Source of the DNA: Spirosoma endophyticum
GTDB lineage: Bacteria > Bacteroidota > Bacteroidia > Cytophagales > Spirosomataceae
Assembly: GCF_900112365.1 (NCBI RefSeq)
Contig: NZ_FOLQ01000012.1
Span: forward strand, 166,828 to 203,168
Reading direction: 5' to 3'
Length of the DNA stretch: 36,341 nt
Below the pieces are notes generated by a model, which saw only the letters and a list, made by a program, of their open reading frames with translations, was not told the origin of the DNA and made no database searches. The translations under genes and the position numbers were made by a program. Positions 24,401-32,065 of this stretch are shown here, piece by piece (the stretch's first letter is position 1; the number at the start of each line of letters is the position of its first letter).

Positions 24401-25554
24401 GTCAGGTTGTAGTCCAGCTCGTGCAGGGTGATGAGTCGGTGACACTCGTCGTTTTCGATACGGGCATCGGTATTCCAGCCGCCCGGCTACCCTTCATTTT
24501 CGATCGGTATTACCAGGTGCCGACCGCTACGTCCGACAACCAGGCGGGTAGCGGTATCGGCTTAGCGTTGGTACAGGAATTAGTGAGCCTGCAGCAGGGA
24601 CAAATCAGTGTGCAGAGCCAGGAAAGCAGCCAGACCCGGTCCGGCGAGACCCGGTCCGGCTGGACCCGGTTTACGGTGCAGCTGCCCTACCGACGGGCGT
24701 CGGGGGTACGCTCACCAGCGATCGCAGAGGCGCCACTGTCTTCTACCCAAGCACCCATATTAGCCGGCGACTACACTTCAGACGGGGAGATGCCTTCGAT
24801 CCTGGTGGTGGAAGATAACCCCGAACTAGCCGAGTTGATTGCCCAGAGTTTACCCCAGGCGTACCGAATCAGTCGGGCGGCCAATGGGCAGGCGGGGCTC
24901 ACCCTGGCCCTGGAGACATTACCGGATCTGGTGATCAGCGACGTTTTAATGCCCATCATGGATGGCTACGCGCTTTGTCAGACGCTGAAGACCGACCTGC
25001 GCACCAGTCATATTCCCCTGATTTTATTGACGGCCAAGTCGGCCCATCCAAGCCGGATGCAGGGCCTGGCGCTGGGCGCTGATGAGTACCTGACCAAGCC
25101 CTTCCGCGTACCTGAACTGCAACTGCGGGTGCGCAACCTGCTTCAACAGCGGGCGCGGGTGCAGGCATGGGTGCACCAAAGCCTGCTGACCCCCCAGCCA
25201 TCGGATACACCCCAGGAACCTATCGATTCGTTCCTGGCCAAGGTGTACGATTTGCTGGAAGCCCACCTGGAGAATCCCGCCTATGGCGTCAATGAGCTGG
25301 CTGCCGATCTGGCCATGAGTCGGCCCACGCTGTACCGAAAATGCACCAGCGTCGCCAACCTGGCGATCTCCGAGCTGATCCAGCACTACCGCCTGAAGCG
25401 GGCTGGGGAGCTGCTGCTCGAGGGGTATAGTAGCTCAGAAACTTCCTACCGGGTGGGTTTTAGCACGCCGACTTACTTCGCCAAACGCTTCAAGGACCGT
25501 TACGGCGTGAGTCCCTCGGAGTATGCCGCTCAACGCGCTCAACAGGGGCAATGA
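21469..25554 (+). CDS. hybrid two-component system (reg_prop sensor, histidine kinase, receiver, AraC output)
   Basis: A 1361-residue one-protein signalling system. Residues 1-30 are a signal/first membrane segment. About 35-640 are repeated propeller blades (for example GFIWMATRDGLCRYDG, GYLWLGTNKGLCRL). About 650-775 form a Y_Y_Y domain (RYRYRLAGLESRWVQ, LRPGRYTLLVNAAN). A membrane helix lies at about 777-797. The kinase has the H-box FFANLTHEFRTPL with His834, the N-box LTNLVSNALKF, and glycine boxes DTGIGIP and GSGIGLALV. The receiver carries LVISDVLMP with phospho-acceptor Asp1158. An AraC helix-turn-helix pair ends the protein (about 1250-1357). Such regulators sense a sugar fragment in the periplasm and activate neighbouring genes. 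The target promoter lies immediately downstream. Two 15-bp tandem duplications sit in loops of the kinase domain. Confidence 0.9.
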   Translation: MHHVVSWLRRWLSWWMTGLAIGLVNPLSAQNVPLSPPELITDRQGLPQSFIPAIVQDRQGFIWMATRDGLCRYDGQQFKVFQPQASGRPSLSFAGIRQLTIDGQGRLWILSEQGDLDQFDPRTEVFSNVSRLAVYRRLLQGNLITALLIDRQDRLWISLHRKGTWVPRGLVCLDTRRGRSRWWHFPTTSALSRERIQTIGQDKTGTIWLQSSQNLYRLDERRGAVHPDTELTQALSAHRERTINSLYAAPTGELLLGAQQGLFAFSPARQTLRYYPLRLDRAETWAHRFASDSRGTVYFSAGQHLYRYHQGQPPQPLDQYPTDPGRCLSLLVDRSEVLWFGTDGLGIRKYDLRANPFARTPYRHNFLTDLLSGWLTRAQAGQVTGPVINPYLFRYTLDQNGRLWVNGGRPTFYQLDPTLHRARRISLPGPAYNWEFPLATDPAGGVWTLVRGKQLWLYEDSRQQWTPTPYRLEGGRTGRVLQLVADEQAFWLATEGSGLFRLDRRNGQLRQYAHRPTDSTSLSSNALLCLSGDPGDTNRLWIGTFGSGLCVFDKRTGRSQRLTIENGLPNNVIYSALPDSRGYLWLGTNKGLCRLHRQTFQTRTYTRQDGLLADEFNRFHYLQWKGRGTAGEQLIMAGLEGFTAFYPHQLVDDHFEPPVELTRLYINNSPVDTRADSPLHGRPIQAVQHLDLPYDQNFVTIGFAAMQFNRPQANRYRYRLAGLESRWVQTPQPQAVYTDLRPGRYTLLVNAANTSGQWSRFVRRLTITIHPPLWATGWAYLLYALTAGLLIGYAILAYVKRLRLAQRAAWQQQEAQQLRLIDEIKSRFFANLTHEFRTPLTLILTPAQQLSSTLEDPVQLHWMGTIERNAQQLLRLINQLMDLSKLDAKAMPLHEGAGELSEFVGQCVEGFVGQAEAKGLRLRYESDVTGLYWFDADKLEQILTNLVSNALKFTPGVDSPGVDSPLDAPHGDAPPQEGQVVVQLVQGDESVTLVVFDTGIGIPAARLPFIFDRYYQVPTATSDNQAGSGIGLALVQELVSLQQGQISVQSQESSQTRSGETRSGWTRFTVQLPYRRASGVRSPAIAEAPLSSTQAPILAGDYTSDGEMPSILVVEDNPELAELIAQSLPQAYRISRAANGQAGLTLALETLPDLVISDVLMPIMDGYALCQTLKTDLRTSHIPLILLTAKSAHPSRMQGLALGADEYLTKPFRVPELQLRVRNLLQQRARVQAWVHQSLLTPQPSDTPQEPIDSFLAKVYDLLEAHLENPAYGVNELAADLAMSRPTLYRKCTSVANLAISELIQHYRLKRAGELLLEGYSSSETSYRVGFSTPTYFAKRFKDRYGVSPSEYAAQRAQQGQ

Positions 25555-25573
25555 AGCCCATAAGGCGGGAAAA

Positions 25574-25640
25574 TGAATCCAGAATGGCAGGATTTGAATC
25601 CAGAATGGTAGCCTTAACCGGGGCGTTCTGGTGAGCTTTG
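25574..25640 (+). promoter_or_regulatory. direct-repeat operator and -7 box for the giant surface protein
   Basis: TGAATCCAGAATGG occurs at 25574 and 25595, exactly 21 bp apart (two helical turns), as AraC-type dimers require. GGTAGCC follows, then 17 bp, then GTGAGCTTTG at 25631-25640. The -7-like box GAGCTTTG ends 25 bp before the ATG at 25665, giving a leader of about 20 nt. The same architecture is found at 19257-19327 on the other strand. Binding by the adjacent hybrid regulator is inference. Confidence 0.75.
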
Positions 25641-25664
25641 CCTCATCAGAACGCCCCTCTTTTT
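25620..25664 (+). terminator. Rho-independent terminator of the hybrid regulator gene
   Basis: GGGGCGTTCTGGTGAG at 25620-25635 pairs with CTCATCAGAACGCCCC at 25642-25657 (one G-T wobble), loop 6 nt, followed by TCTTTTT. It ends directly before the ATG of the next gene. The loop and 5' arm overlap the -7 box of the downstream promoter. Confidence 0.85.
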
Positions 25665-28600
25665 ATGACGACCGCTACCGGGTTACCCATTCGTTTTCTA
25701 CCCTATTTTTCCCGCTTCTGGGTGGGACTCTTATTGCTTAGTATGATGGCCTTGCCGGGTTGGGCTCAACCCGCCTGTCCGGAAATTCGGGTGAATGCCG
25801 TCCCCAGCGTCGTAGTGTGCGCGGGAACAACGACGCAGCCCATCGTCTTTTCGGGTACGGGTAGTGGCTACCGCTGGACGAATTCCAATCCGGCCATCGG
25901 CCCGACGGATCAGGGCTTGAACGCTATCCCCGCCTTTACGGCCCTTAATTACACCGGCGCTCCCCTGGTCGCGCTCATCCAGGTTACGGCAATCGGACCA
26001 CAGGGTTGTCAAGGGCAGACCCGGGTGTTCACCATTACGGTGAATCCAATGGCGAAGGTCGATCAACCCGCTAATCAAGTGGTATGTGCCGGGAAAGCTA
26101 CCGCCCCCGTCGTCTTCACGGGGGCCAATATCCGGCCCACCATCTATTCCTGGACCAACTCCAATCCGGCTATTGGCCTGCCAGCCAGCGGCACGGGCGA
26201 CATTACCTCCTTTACCGCCCTCAACACCACGGGCAGCACCCAAACGGCGACGATTACCCTCACCCCTGAGCAGCCTTCGTTCGCCTACGTGGTTAATTTA
26301 GTCTCCGCCAATGTGAGCGTGATCAACACGGCCACCAATGAGGTGGTGGCCACCATCGGGGTAGGTAGGACGCCTTATGGGGTGAGTGTGAGTCCGGATG
26401 GCACCCGGGTTTACGTGGCCAACAGGAGTTCAAACAACGTAAGCGTAATCAATACGGCGACTAGTCAGGTGGTCACCATCAATGTGGGTAATTTGCCATA
26501 TGGGGTGAGTGTGAGTCCGGATGGCAGCCGGCTCTATGTGGCAAACGCTGGTTCAAACAATGTGAGCGTGATCAACACGGCTACCAATGAGGTGGTGGCC
26601 ACCATCGGTGTGGGTAATACGCCTATAGGGGTGAGTGTGAGTCCGGATGGCAGCCGGGTTTACGTATCTAACAGCAGATCAAACAACGTGAGCGTGATCA
26701 ACACGGCCACCAATGAGGTGGTGGCCACCATCGGGGTAGGTAGAACGCCTTATGGGGTGAGTGTGAGTCCGGATGGGAGCCGGGTTTACGTAACGAATCA
26801 ATTCTCAAACAACGTGAGCGTGATCGATACCGCTACCAATGAGGTGGTGGCCACCATCGGGGTGGGTAGTGTGCCTATGGGAGTGAGTGTGAGCGGAGAT
26901 GGGAGCCGGCTCTACGTGGCAAACGCTGGTTCAAACAATATGAGCGTGATCAACACGGCCACCAGTCAGGTGGTGGCCACCATCGGGGTGGGTAATTTGC
27001 CATATGGGGTGAGTGTGAGCGGAGATGGGAGCCGGGTTTACGTAACGAATCAAGGTTCAGACAACGTCAGCGTAATCAACACGGCCACCAATGAGGTGGT
27101 GGCAACCATCGGGGTAGAGGATTATCCTACCGCCTTCGGTAATTTCATCGCTCCCGCCGGTTGTAACGGCCAGATTCAGACTTTCACCATCACCGTCAAT
27201 CCACTACCCCGCGTCAACACCCCCGGTAACCGGGGGGTGTGCGCGGGCAGTGCCGTGGTGCCCATAACCTTTAGCGGTAACGCCACGGCCTACACCTGGA
27301 CCAACTCGAACCCGGCTATTGGCTTACCCGCTAGTGGCACCGGTAACATTACCTCCTTTACGGCGATAAACACCACAGGCAGCCCTCAGGTGGCTACCAT
27401 TACCGTTACGCCCAGGGGAGAAGGGGACTGCACGGGCCCCGCGCAAACCTTTACCCTCACCGTCGAGCCCACCACAAGGGTTGATCGACCCGCTAACCAG
27501 GTGGTGTGCGCGGGTAGTGCTACCCAGCCCGTTGTGTTTACGGGAACGGCCACGGCTTATTCCTGGACCAATTCAAACACGACTATCGGCTTAGCCGCCA
27601 GTGGCACCGGTACGATTCCTTCCTTCACGGCCATCAACCCCGCGGGCAGCCCCCAAACGGCTGTCATTACGGTGGTGCCCCAGGGGGGCTGCGATCCCCA
27701 GCCCCAGACGTTTACCTTTACGGTCAATCCGCTGGCCAGGGTCGATCGACCCGCTAGCCAGACCGTGTGCGTGGGCAGTACCACTGCACCAGTTGCCTTT
27801 ACGGGCACCAATAGCCGACCCACTATCTACACCTGGACGAACTCCAATCCGGCCAGTGGCTTACCCGCCAGCGGCACAGGCGACATTGCCTCCTTCAAGG
27901 CCCTCAATACGACGGGCAGCGCCCAAACAGCAACCATCACCGTTACCCCCGAGCAGCCCGCTTTCGCCTACATAGCTAACCAAGGTTCAGGCACGGTGAG
28001 TGTGATCAACACCGCGACCAATCAGGTGGTGTCCACCATCGGGGTGGGTAGCAGTCCTTATGGGGTAAGTGTGAGTCCCGACGGCAGCCGGGTCTACGTA
28101 GCGAATCAACTTTCAAATAATGTGAGCGTGATCAACACGGCGACCAATCAAGTAGTGGCCACTATAGGCGTGGGTGTTAGACCCACGGGGGTTAGTATGA
28201 GTCCCGATGGCAGCCGGGTCTACGTGGCTAACCAATTATCAGATAATGTGAGCGTGATCAACACGGCCACCAATGAGGTGGTGGCCACCATCGGGGTGGG
28301 TGAAAGTCCTATAGGGGTGAGTGTGAGTCTGGATGGGAGCCGGGTTTACGTGGCGAATCAAAATTCAGACAATATGAGCGTGATCAATACGGCGACTAGT
28401 CAGGTGATGGCTACCATCAACGTGGGTCATGTGCCTAATGGGGTGAGTGTGAGTCCGGATGGCAGCCGGGTCTACGTCACTAACACTGGGTCAAACAATG
28501 TGAGCGTGATCAACACGGCGACTAGTCAGGTGGTGGCTACTATCAACGTGGGTCGCACTCCTTATGGGGTGAGTGTGAGTCCGGATGGGAGCCGGGTTTA

Positions 28601-31600
28601 CGTGGCGAATCGATTTTCAGCCAATGTAAGCGTGATCAACACGGCTGCTAGTCAGGTGGTGGCCACCATCAACGTGGGTAGCATTCCTACTGGGGTGAGT
28701 GTGAGCGGAGATGGGAGCCGGGTTTACGTGGTGAATCAAAATTCAGACAATGTGAGCGTGATCAACACGGCCACTAGTCAGGTGGTGGCCACCATCGGGG
28801 TGGGTAGTAGGCCTTTCAACTTGGGTGAATTCTTCGCTCCCGCCGGTTGTGCGGGCCAGGCGCAAACCTTTACCCTTACGGTCAGCCCCGCCCCAACCGG
28901 CATTACCCTGAGCCAGAACACGGTAGCCGAAAATCAGCCCGTGGGCACAGTCGTAGGCGCGCTCAGCACCACCGATGGGGGGGCAGGGGGTCCTTTCTCT
29001 TACAGTCTGGTCAACACCGGTACCTATCCCGACAATGCGGCCTTTAGCATCGGCACCGGAGCCGACGCTGGCAAGCTGCTCACCAATGCGGGATTCGATT
29101 ATGAAACCAAGGCCAGCTACGTCATCCGGGTGGCGACCACTAATGCCTGCGGACTAAGCTTCGAAACCAGCCTCACCCTTACCGTAACGGACGTGACCGA
29201 AGGGCCCCTCATCACGAGTCAGCCCGCGGCTGGTTCCGCCGTTTGCGTGGGCAGCCCGGTTACGGCCCAGGTAAGCGTGAGCGGAACCGGACCCTTCTCG
29301 TATCAGTGGTACAAAGATAACCTGACCACGCCCCTGGTCAATCAAACAACGGCTACGCTATCGCTGACGGGGGTGCAGCCAGGCGACGCGGGTAGTTACT
29401 CGGTGGTGGTGAGCTCGGCGGGGGGGCGCGTTACCTCCACCCCCTTCAGCCTGACGGTTAACGCCTTACCCCCGGCGAGCCTGACCACGTCCGGGCCGCT
29501 CTCCTGCACGGCTACCCGGGTGACCCTAACGGCCAGTGGCGGAGAGACCTATCGGTTCAGCCCCGGAGCCGAGCCGGTTGGCAGCGGTCCCACGGCGATG
29601 GTGAGCGCGGCGGGGGTTTACTCGGTGACGGTCGTCAACAGCCTGGGCTGTTCGGCGGTCGCGTCCACCACCGTTTCGGGCGATCAAACAGGCCCCACCG
29701 CCGGGCTAAGCCCTAGCGGGCCGCTTACCTGCTCCACCACCAGCGTGACGCTCACGGCTTCGGGGGGGAGTAGCTACCAGTTCAGCCCCGGAGCCACTCC
29801 CCTCCATGAGGGCAACACGGCCACGGTTTCAGCCGCGGGCGTCTACTCGGTGACGGTGGTGTCAGCTAACGGCTGCTCGGCTGTGGCCTCTACCACGGTG
29901 GTGAGCGATCAGACGCCCTCCCAGGTCTCCATCCTGACCTCCACCACCCTGCTCACCGAGGCTAGCCCGTCGGCCACCCTGACGGCTACGGCGACCACCG
30001 GAAGCTCGTTGGTCTACAGCTGGAGTACGGGCCAGACCACTTCGGTCATCAGCGTGAGCGCAGCGGGTACGTATTCGCTCACCGCCACGGGGTCCAACGG
30101 CTGCTCGGCCACGGCCTCGGTGACGATCAGCCGCCAGACGCCACTAGCCTCCTTTAGTTGCGCCAGCGGGGTGGCCTACCAGGTCGCCGGTCCCCCCACG
30201 GGTAACTCCACGCTGTACCGCTACGAGGTGAACACTGGCTTGCGCACGACCATCGCCCCCTTATCGGTCAAGGCCAACGCCATCGGCTTTGATGCCGAGG
30301 GCCGCCTGTGGGGCTACGACCTCAACAACCAGCGCGTGATCCAGATCGGGCCAACCGGGCAGGTCAACGCCTATACCATCCCTCAGTTGCCCGCCTCGGG
30401 CTTCAACGTGGGAGAAGTACTGCCCGGGGGGTACCTGCTACTGGTGGGCAGCAATGCCACCCGCTACTACGTGGTCGATGTCCAGCCCGGCCGCAGCACC
30501 TACCTGCAACTGGTCGATCCCACCCGCAACTACGCCCGCCAGACCGGTCCCAGCTACGGCAGTGCCCTCACCAGCGCGCTCAACAGCAACGACGTAGCCT
30601 ACAACCCGGCTACCAATCGGCTGGTGGCCCTGACCAACCCGGCTACGGGGGGCAATGGTGCCCGGCTGGTGGTGATGGATCCGGCCACGGGGGGCGTCAG
30701 CTACGGACCCGCCGTGACGGGCACGGATATTCTGGCTGAGACGGGCGGTTACGGAGGGCAGTTCATCGGGGCCACCGGCAGCCTGTGCGTGTTCGCCAAT
30801 GAGCTCGGCAAGTTTTACCAGATCGATCTGAGCACGGGGGCGGCTACCCTCTTGTCCAGCTCGACGCCGGCGGGCAACAACGACGGAGCCTCCTGCCCGT
30901 CATCGGTACTGAGTTATCTGATCAGCGGGACCGTCGTTAACGACGCCAACGGCCTGAGCGACAACCAGCTCAATGGAACGGGAACGAATATAGATGGGGC
31001 GTTGCGGGTGATTTTGTATGACAACACGACGGGTCAGGTGGTGGCGAATACCCCCGTGACGGCCGACGGCACCTTTAGCCTGGGAGCGACGCCCACGCAC
31101 GCGTACACGCTGTACCTAAGTAGTCAATCGGCCACGGTGGGCCAGACGGCCCGGCCCGCGGTGAGGCTGCCCCTAAGCTGGACCTTCGTGGGTGAGCAAC
31201 TGGGCCGCGGCCCGGGTAGCGACGGGACGCCCGATGGCAGCCTGACGCTCGGGGAGGTGAACGCCCCGGTACCGAATGTTACGTTTGGCGTACGGTTGTT
31301 GCCCGACCTGACCCCCATTATGTCCGTGCTACCCGCCACGGTGTATGGCCGGAGTAGTTTCAGCGTGGTGGTGGAGGTGTACGAGCGCCAGGGCGTAGCT
31401 ACATCCGGGCTCATCCGGGTCTACATCCCCAAAGATCCGCTGGTCAGCTTGAGCTTTGAGCCAACGGCTACGCAGGTCGGCGGCAAAGGGGTGCAAAATA
31501 GTCACTGGCGCGTTGACGGCAGCTCGAACGCGGATATGTATATTTTATCGACGACCCAGGAACTGGGGGCGGGCGGCAAAACGGCCATTGGCCTGACGGG

Positions 31601-31727
31601 GGTATTGACCCCGGGTAACACCAAAGGCCGCCTATCGCTGACGGCGAGCCTGGGGGGCGGTAGCGGGGGCGAGGTTCGGATCGACAATAATTCGGATGCC
31701 GATCTCCTGGACTACTTTCAAAAATAA
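25665..31727 (+). CDS. giant multi-domain surface protein with two nested YVTN beta-propellers
   Basis: A 2020-residue exported protein; the signal peptide ends at LPGWAQ. Order: Ig/PKD-like domains with VVCAGxxxxPVVFTG and YSWTNSNPAIGLPASGTG motifs (about 36-204); a first seven-repeat YVTN propeller (about 205-495); more Ig-like domains (about 500-760); a second seven-repeat propeller (about 765-1060); a cadherin-like domain (about 1073-1176); an Ig domain (about 1181-1266); Cys-containing beta repeats (SAAGVYSVTVV, about 1268-1490); a DUF6923-like propeller region (about 1494-1745); and a C-terminal beta region. No type A or B T9SS sorting domain is seen at the end (it closes with NNSDADLLDYFQK). 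I start at ATG 25665, since the upstream TTG lies in the terminator loop. Probably a cell-surface adhesin or binding protein; the ligand is unknown. Confidence 0.8.
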   Translation: MTTATGLPIRFLPYFSRFWVGLLLLSMMALPGWAQPACPEIRVNAVPSVVVCAGTTTQPIVFSGTGSGYRWTNSNPAIGPTDQGLNAIPAFTALNYTGAPLVALIQVTAIGPQGCQGQTRVFTITVNPMAKVDQPANQVVCAGKATAPVVFTGANIRPTIYSWTNSNPAIGLPASGTGDITSFTALNTTGSTQTATITLTPEQPSFAYVVNLVSANVSVINTATNEVVATIGVGRTPYGVSVSPDGTRVYVANRSSNNVSVINTATSQVVTINVGNLPYGVSVSPDGSRLYVANAGSNNVSVINTATNEVVATIGVGNTPIGVSVSPDGSRVYVSNSRSNNVSVINTATNEVVATIGVGRTPYGVSVSPDGSRVYVTNQFSNNVSVIDTATNEVVATIGVGSVPMGVSVSGDGSRLYVANAGSNNMSVINTATSQVVATIGVGNLPYGVSVSGDGSRVYVTNQGSDNVSVINTATNEVVATIGVEDYPTAFGNFIAPAGCNGQIQTFTITVNPLPRVNTPGNRGVCAGSAVVPITFSGNATAYTWTNSNPAIGLPASGTGNITSFTAINTTGSPQVATITVTPRGEGDCTGPAQTFTLTVEPTTRVDRPANQVVCAGSATQPVVFTGTATAYSWTNSNTTIGLAASGTGTIPSFTAINPAGSPQTAVITVVPQGGCDPQPQTFTFTVNPLARVDRPASQTVCVGSTTAPVAFTGTNSRPTIYTWTNSNPASGLPASGTGDIASFKALNTTGSAQTATITVTPEQPAFAYIANQGSGTVSVINTATNQVVSTIGVGSSPYGVSVSPDGSRVYVANQLSNNVSVINTATNQVVATIGVGVRPTGVSMSPDGSRVYVANQLSDNVSVINTATNEVVATIGVGESPIGVSVSLDGSRVYVANQNSDNMSVINTATSQVMATINVGHVPNGVSVSPDGSRVYVTNTGSNNVSVINTATSQVVATINVGRTPYGVSVSPDGSRVYVANRFSANVSVINTAASQVVATINVGSIPTGVSVSGDGSRVYVVNQNSDNVSVINTATSQVVATIGVGSRPFNLGEFFAPAGCAGQAQTFTLTVSPAPTGITLSQNTVAENQPVGTVVGALSTTDGGAGGPFSYSLVNTGTYPDNAAFSIGTGADAGKLLTNAGFDYETKASYVIRVATTNACGLSFETSLTLTVTDVTEGPLITSQPAAGSAVCVGSPVTAQVSVSGTGPFSYQWYKDNLTTPLVNQTTATLSLTGVQPGDAGSYSVVVSSAGGRVTSTPFSLTVNALPPASLTTSGPLSCTATRVTLTASGGETYRFSPGAEPVGSGPTAMVSAAGVYSVTVVNSLGCSAVASTTVSGDQTGPTAGLSPSGPLTCSTTSVTLTASGGSSYQFSPGATPLHEGNTATVSAAGVYSVTVVSANGCSAVASTTVVSDQTPSQVSILTSTTLLTEASPSATLTATATTGSSLVYSWSTGQTTSVISVSAAGTYSLTATGSNGCSATASVTISRQTPLASFSCASGVAYQVAGPPTGNSTLYRYEVNTGLRTTIAPLSVKANAIGFDAEGRLWGYDLNNQRVIQIGPTGQVNAYTIPQLPASGFNVGEVLPGGYLLLVGSNATRYYVVDVQPGRSTYLQLVDPTRNYARQTGPSYGSALTSALNSNDVAYNPATNRLVALTNPATGGNGARLVVMDPATGGVSYGPAVTGTDILAETGGYGGQFIGATGSLCVFANELGKFYQIDLSTGAATLLSSSTPAGNNDGASCPSSVLSYLISGTVVNDANGLSDNQLNGTGTNIDGALRVILYDNTTGQVVANTPVTADGTFSLGATPTHAYTLYLSSQSATVGQTARPAVRLPLSWTFVGEQLGRGPGSDGTPDGSLTLGEVNAPVPNVTFGVRLLPDLTPIMSVLPATVYGRSSFSVVVEVYERQGVATSGLIRVYIPKDPLVSLSFEPTATQVGGKGVQNSHWRVDGSSNADMYILSTTQELGAGGKTAIGLTGVLTPGNTKGRLSLTASLGGGSGGEVRIDNNSDADLLDYFQK
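26279..27140 (+). repeat. tandem 126-bp coding repeats, first propeller block
   Basis: Seven repeats of 42 codons (NVSVINTATNEVVATIGVG, then GVSVSPDGSRVYVAN). The second unit lacks one codon (TSQVVTINVG), giving a 123-bp spacing. DNA identity between units is high, so slippage or recombination is likely. The first strand (FAYVVN) lies before unit 1 and can close the ring with unit 7. Confidence 0.85.
27960..28830 (+). repeat. tandem 126-bp coding repeats, second propeller block
   Basis: Seven further units with the same consensus, opened by FAYIANQGSGTVSVINTATN and closed by SRPFNLGEFFAPAGC. The block is a paralogous copy of the first, and lies at the same place within its host Ig-like domain. 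Confidence 0.85.
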
Positions 31728-32065
31728 GCCGGGCGCAACGAGCGCTTAATCCCAGTCAACCGGCTACGTGGTAGGCCTACCCCATCTAGGCTTACACCCT
31801 ACGCCGCTGATGCCGGTTACTTAGACCACCGCCCAGAGCAAAACCGGGACGAGCGCGCTGATGCCGTTTGGCAGGCTACTAACCAGCCACCGGGTCATAC
31901 CGGCCAGCAAGCTGCTTCGGGTTCGGATACCGGACACACCTGGGCGCAAGCAGTGGGAGGCGGGTGGGAATAGCCGGGGGCGAGGAGGTATTCACCCGCC
32001 CCAGTATCTAAGTATTCTGGCTTTGACCCGACTGGGATCAACGGGCATTAAACGACAAATATCAT
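31728..32065. other. intergenic stretch
   Basis: No convincing gene. TGGCTTTG at about 32018-32025 resembles the -7-like boxes seen in this window and lies about 40 bp before the ATG at 32066. The 21-bp direct repeats found before the giant gene are absent. No clear terminator for the giant gene is visible. Confidence 0.4.

Noticed and set aside
25638..25664. TTG start codon giving nine extra residues to the giant protein
   Set aside because: It lies in the terminator loop and in the -7-like box. The ATG at 25665 fits the leader length seen at the twin promoter (25-26 bp from box to ATG).
25620..25664. Hairpin as an attenuator in the leader of the giant gene
   Set aside because: The promoter box lies within the hairpin, so the main transcript would lack the 5' arm. 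It is better read as the terminator of the upstream gene.
26279..28830. Regular repeats as a CRISPR array or satellite
   Set aside because: The repeats are 126 bp, in frame and encode YVTN propeller blades; there are no unique spacers.
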